From: Halioxenophilus aromaticivorans
GTDB taxonomy: Bacteria; Pseudomonadota; Gammaproteobacteria; Pseudomonadales; Cellvibrionaceae
Reading direction: 5' to 3'
Assembly: GCF_042850945.1 (NCBI RefSeq)
Contig: NZ_AP031496.1
Coordinates: 1,798,001 to 1,862,000 of the forward strand
Length of the DNA: 64,000 nt
Within the stretch, counting starts at the first letter, position 1. Every line of letters begins with the position of its first letter. Made by a program: the position numbers and the translations under genes. This document shows, one piece after another, positions 61,398 through 64,000 of the stretch. The notes under the pieces are model-generated. The model was not told the origin of the DNA, made no database searches, and saw nothing but the letters and a program-made list of their open reading frames with translations.

Positions 61398-61734
61398 AGA
61401 TCATCTCCGTAGCCGCGCTACATCTTCGGTAACGCTTTTATATTGTTTGTTATGTGATTACACCCTACTGTAATTTAGAGCGTAATAAGTTGCGGTGGAT
61501 CAAGCCATAAGTTGCCCTATGATTAGAATCCTACCAAAGTATCGTTTTGTTCGCCCATTACACCCGTAACAGTGCATATTCTGAGTTAATGCTGTATGAC
61601 GGTATAAGTTTTATGGGGTTTTCGCGGCGCTGCCCACCACGGCGGTAATGCTATTTTTTACGTCATCGGTTATTCAGCTATTGTCTGGCAGGCTAGGCAA
61701 TGCATCAACACTTCTTAGGAGTAAAAATCCACTA
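61398..61734. other. Divergent intergenic region between deacetylase and acetyltransferase
   Basis: 337 bp, AT-rich in the middle. It must hold the divergent promoters. I see no assured -35/-10 pair, CRP-like box or gene. Confidence 0.45.
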
Positions 61735-64000
61735 ATGTCGGAACACGCTCTGCGGCCTTTGTTTGCGCCGCAATCTGTAGTGGTATTAACCGGGGTTAAT
61801 CCGCAGCACCCGGCGGTAACTGCAATATTGCAGTCCCTGGCGGTGGCCGCTCGGCCGTTGACGGTAACCCTGGCCGGGCCACGCCCATCCATGGCCACGG
61901 AAACTCCCCTAGTGACCCATGTAGACCATCTATCGGAGCTGACTGACAGCCCCGATCTGGCGATTTTAGTGGGGGATTTGGCGGCTCCGGCACCGCAGTT
62001 AATTGAACAGTGTGCATCGGCAGGTATTAAATTCGTACTAATGGTGGCCGCTTGCAATACCCCTGAGGCCGAGCTGGCGGCCGCCACCAAGCGCTACGGC
62101 GTGAGAATGCTAGGCCCCAACAGTTTCGGAATCTGCCGACCTAGTGCGCGTTTTTTTGCCTGGCTTGGGCACACCCAGCCACTCACCGGTCGGCTGGCGC
62201 TGATGTCGCAATCCGGCACCATTGCCAGTGGCTTGGTGGATTGGGCTACATGGCAAGGCATTGGTTTTTCCCAGGTGGTGGCCTTTGGCTTGTCTTTGGA
62301 TAATAGTATGCCGTCCCAGGTGTTGGATTATCTTGCCAGCGATTACAACAGCCAGTCGCTACTGATGTACCTAAAGTCCGTGGGCAACCCCACTCGGTTT
62401 TTATCCAGCCTGCGCGCGGCGGGGCGGACTAAACCGGTGGCGGTGGTGGCCGAGCATTCCTTGGGTACCGATGAGCGAATTCTTGATGCCGCCCTCAATC
62501 GTACTGGTGCTGTGCGTGGCAAGCGCCTTAACGACTTAATTGCCGCTGCCTCCGTGATGACGAATGCCCGCCGAGTCTACGACGGTAGCCTGCTTATTAT
62601 TGGCAACGGAGCCGGGCCGGGAGAAATGGCCGTGGAGCGCGCGCGTGAGCTTAACGTGCCGTTGTTACAACCCGAAGGACGCTTAAAACAAGAGCTTAGC
62701 GATATCATCGGCGAAGACGGCACGGTGGATAGAATCACTACGGTTTGGGCCAGCAGTGCAGCGGGGCGCTATGTCGAGCTGGCCGATGAAGCCTTGCGGC
62801 ACAAAAGCTGTGGCGCGGTGCTGTTAATGCTTAGCCCGACCGCCTTGCTGGATTTGGGCTCTCTATACGATGGCATTGTCAGCTTGCAGCGCAAACAAAA
62901 AAAACTGGTTATGGTGTGTTTGATTGGTGGCGGTAACATGGTCACCGTGCGTAAACAAATCACCGCCGCTGGAATTCCCACTTTCCGCACGCCGGAATCG
63001 GCCATCGAGGGCTTTCAATTTTTAGTGCAGTTTCAGCGCAACCAGCGCCTGGCGAAACAGAGCCCGGAAAGTGGTGCAGTGCGTTTGCAAATTGATGTGG
63101 AAAATGCCCGGGCGATTATTCAAGCGCACCTGGATCAAGGGCTTAGTGAACTGCATTTTTCTGGATTAACCGAAATACTTGAGCAGTTTAATATCTGCGT
63201 GGCGCCAGGTGTGGAAAAGGGCAGTGATATTAAAACGCCGTTACATGTGCGCATGTTCCGAGACCCGGTATTTGGCCCTATTATTGGTTTGGCGTTTGGG
63301 GGTAGTGAGCAGTGGCATCGTGAATCCGAAGCCATCGCCTTGCCGCCACTCAATACCGTATTAATCAAAGATTTAATTCAGCAAATCCTCCCCGATGCCG
63401 AGTCCTATTTACTGGAAAATCTGTTGCTCGGTTTATCCACCTTGGTGTGTGAGATACCAGAGTTGCACAGCATAGACCTAGCGGACTTGAGAGTAGGGCA
63501 GGATTCCATTCACGGCGGTGATATCAGCGCTCGGTTAGTAGCCTGCCCCAACTTGCGCCGCTACGAACATTTGGCCATCCAACCCTACCCAAGACATTGG
63601 GTGAGCGAATTTCGTATGCGCAATGGCGACCTTGTGGCTGTGCGCCCCGTGCGGCCAGAAGATGCCCCCATTATGGCCGACTTTGTGCGCGGGTTATCTA
63701 AAGAGGCGCGATACTATCGGTTTATGGCCAACATTGTAGAGCTTACGCCGAGAATGTTGGCTCGCTTCACTCACATCGATTACGACCGTGAAATGGCCTT
63801 AGTAGCGGTAGTTGAGGATGACGGCATTGCCAGAGAAATCGGTGCGGCTCGTTACAGCGATAATTTTGACGGCCACAGTTGTGAGTTTTCCATTGTGCTG
63901 GCGGACGAGTATCAAGGGCAGGGCTTGGCGGCCTATTTAATGCGGCGCCTGTTTTGTATCGCGGCGGACAAAGGCTTTCCAGTGATGGAAGGAACGGTGC
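61735..64000 (+). CDS. pat: Pat/YfiQ-type protein acetyltransferase (3' partial)
   Basis: The frame is open to the window end (755 codons). The ATG at 61735 has AGGAG 13 bases upstream. The N-terminal ~450 residues match the CoA-binding and succinyl-CoA-ligase-like parts of NDP-forming acyl-CoA synthetases ('RMLGPNSFGICRPSARFFAW', 'LMSQSGTIASGLVDWA'). A strongly shortened ATP-grasp remnant follows, then a GNAT domain from about 63645 ('VRPEDAPIMADFVRGLSKEA', YQGQGLAAYLMRRLF). The order equals Salmonella Pat/E. coli YfiQ, which acetylates Acs and many proteins. The active-site His of the synthetase is replaced (NRTGA in place of SHTGA). Only the acetyltransferase should be active. Confidence 0.88.
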   Translation, partial: MSEHALRPLFAPQSVVVLTGVNPQHPAVTAILQSLAVAARPLTVTLAGPRPSMATETPLVTHVDHLSELTDSPDLAILVGDLAAPAPQLIEQCASAGIKFVLMVAACNTPEAELAAATKRYGVRMLGPNSFGICRPSARFFAWLGHTQPLTGRLALMSQSGTIASGLVDWATWQGIGFSQVVAFGLSLDNSMPSQVLDYLASDYNSQSLLMYLKSVGNPTRFLSSLRAAGRTKPVAVVAEHSLGTDERILDAALNRTGAVRGKRLNDLIAAASVMTNARRVYDGSLLIIGNGAGPGEMAVERARELNVPLLQPEGRLKQELSDIIGEDGTVDRITTVWASSAAGRYVELADEALRHKSCGAVLLMLSPTALLDLGSLYDGIVSLQRKQKKLVMVCLIGGGNMVTVRKQITAAGIPTFRTPESAIEGFQFLVQFQRNQRLAKQSPESGAVRLQIDVENARAIIQAHLDQGLSELHFSGLTEILEQFNICVAPGVEKGSDIKTPLHVRMFRDPVFGPIIGLAFGGSEQWHRESEAIALPPLNTVLIKDLIQQILPDAESYLLENLLLGLSTLVCEIPELHSIDLADLRVGQDSIHGGDISARLVACPNLRRYEHLAIQPYPRHWVSEFRMRNGDLVAVRPVRPEDAPIMADFVRGLSKEARYYRFMANIVELTPRMLARFTHIDYDREMALVAVVEDDGIAREIGAARYSDNFDGHSCEFSIVLADEYQGQGLAAYLMRRLFCIAADKGFPVMEGTV

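Noticed and set aside
1..64000. CRISPR array, integron, transposase, prophage, tRNA or rRNA
   Set aside because: I looked for regularly spaced short repeats, transposase motifs and tRNA-like cloverleaf ends and found none that I can support.

Overview
The window comes from a Gram-negative gammaproteobacterium, most likely a marine Cellvibrionales/Alteromonadales-type organism of the Teredinibacter, Saccharophagus or Simiduia kind. The order-level guess rests on a complete rnfABCDGE operon, an ampD-ampE pair next to a DUF1631 gene, a sigma-32-type groESL promoter and class I fumarase. The genus is only an impression. I see no rRNA, tRNA, CRISPR array, transposase or phage module.

Layout. 1-21.2 kb (+): a probable four-gene surface or secreted module. 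It holds a giant protein (more than 3,800 residues, cut by the window start) of beta-helix, Ig-like and FN3-like domains with an almost perfect 1,974-bp internal repeat; an RHS/YD-repeat protein with a variable C-terminal tip; a membrane-anchored transglutaminase-like protein; and a second Ig-like/SdrD-like exported protein. An AT-rich block from about 12.4 to 16.15 kb starts inside the RHS gene and ends inside the transglutaminase gene, which suggests a mosaic. 21.4-26.8 kb (-): a tight four-gene operon, DUF3348, MotA/ExbB-DUF802, MotB/OmpA and DUF2894. It resembles the ZorA-ZorB motor of the Zorya defence system but lacks Zorya effectors. 26.9-31.5 kb: DUF6064 membrane protein, Tat-exported aldo/keto reductase, small membrane protein, YceI and a cNMP/HDOD protein.

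31.6-37.8 kb (-): rnfABCDGE, a Na+ or H+-pumping ferredoxin:NAD+ oxidoreductase, interrupted between rnfD and rnfG by a 286-bp segment bounded by 10-bp inverted repeats. 38.4-42.9 kb (+): DUF1631, ampD, ampE and yajQ. 42.9-47.1 kb (-): a type I secretion-like trio whose ABC protein has lost every ATPase motif. 47.3-49.2 kb (-): an intact ABC-2 exporter. 49.3-51.7 kb (-): ampG, an alkyltransferase-like gene and a DUF481 porin-like protein. 51.9-55.5 kb (+): fxsA, groES, groEL and a coiled-coil membrane protein. 55.6-60.5 kb: Lar-like zinc ribbon, fumarase, Dabb protein, pterin dehydratase, exonuclease I and a small membrane protein. 60.5-64 kb: a histone-deacetylase-family gene divergent from a Pat/YfiQ-type protein acetyltransferase that runs off the end.

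Themes. Muropeptide recycling (ampD, ampE, ampG), ion-coupled membrane machines (Rnf and the DUF802 motor), envelope and export functions, and a possible acetylation/deacetylation pair. The strongest leads for undescribed biology are the ZorAB-like DUF operon, the exporter with a dead ATPase domain, and the giant-repeat/RHS/transglutaminase module.
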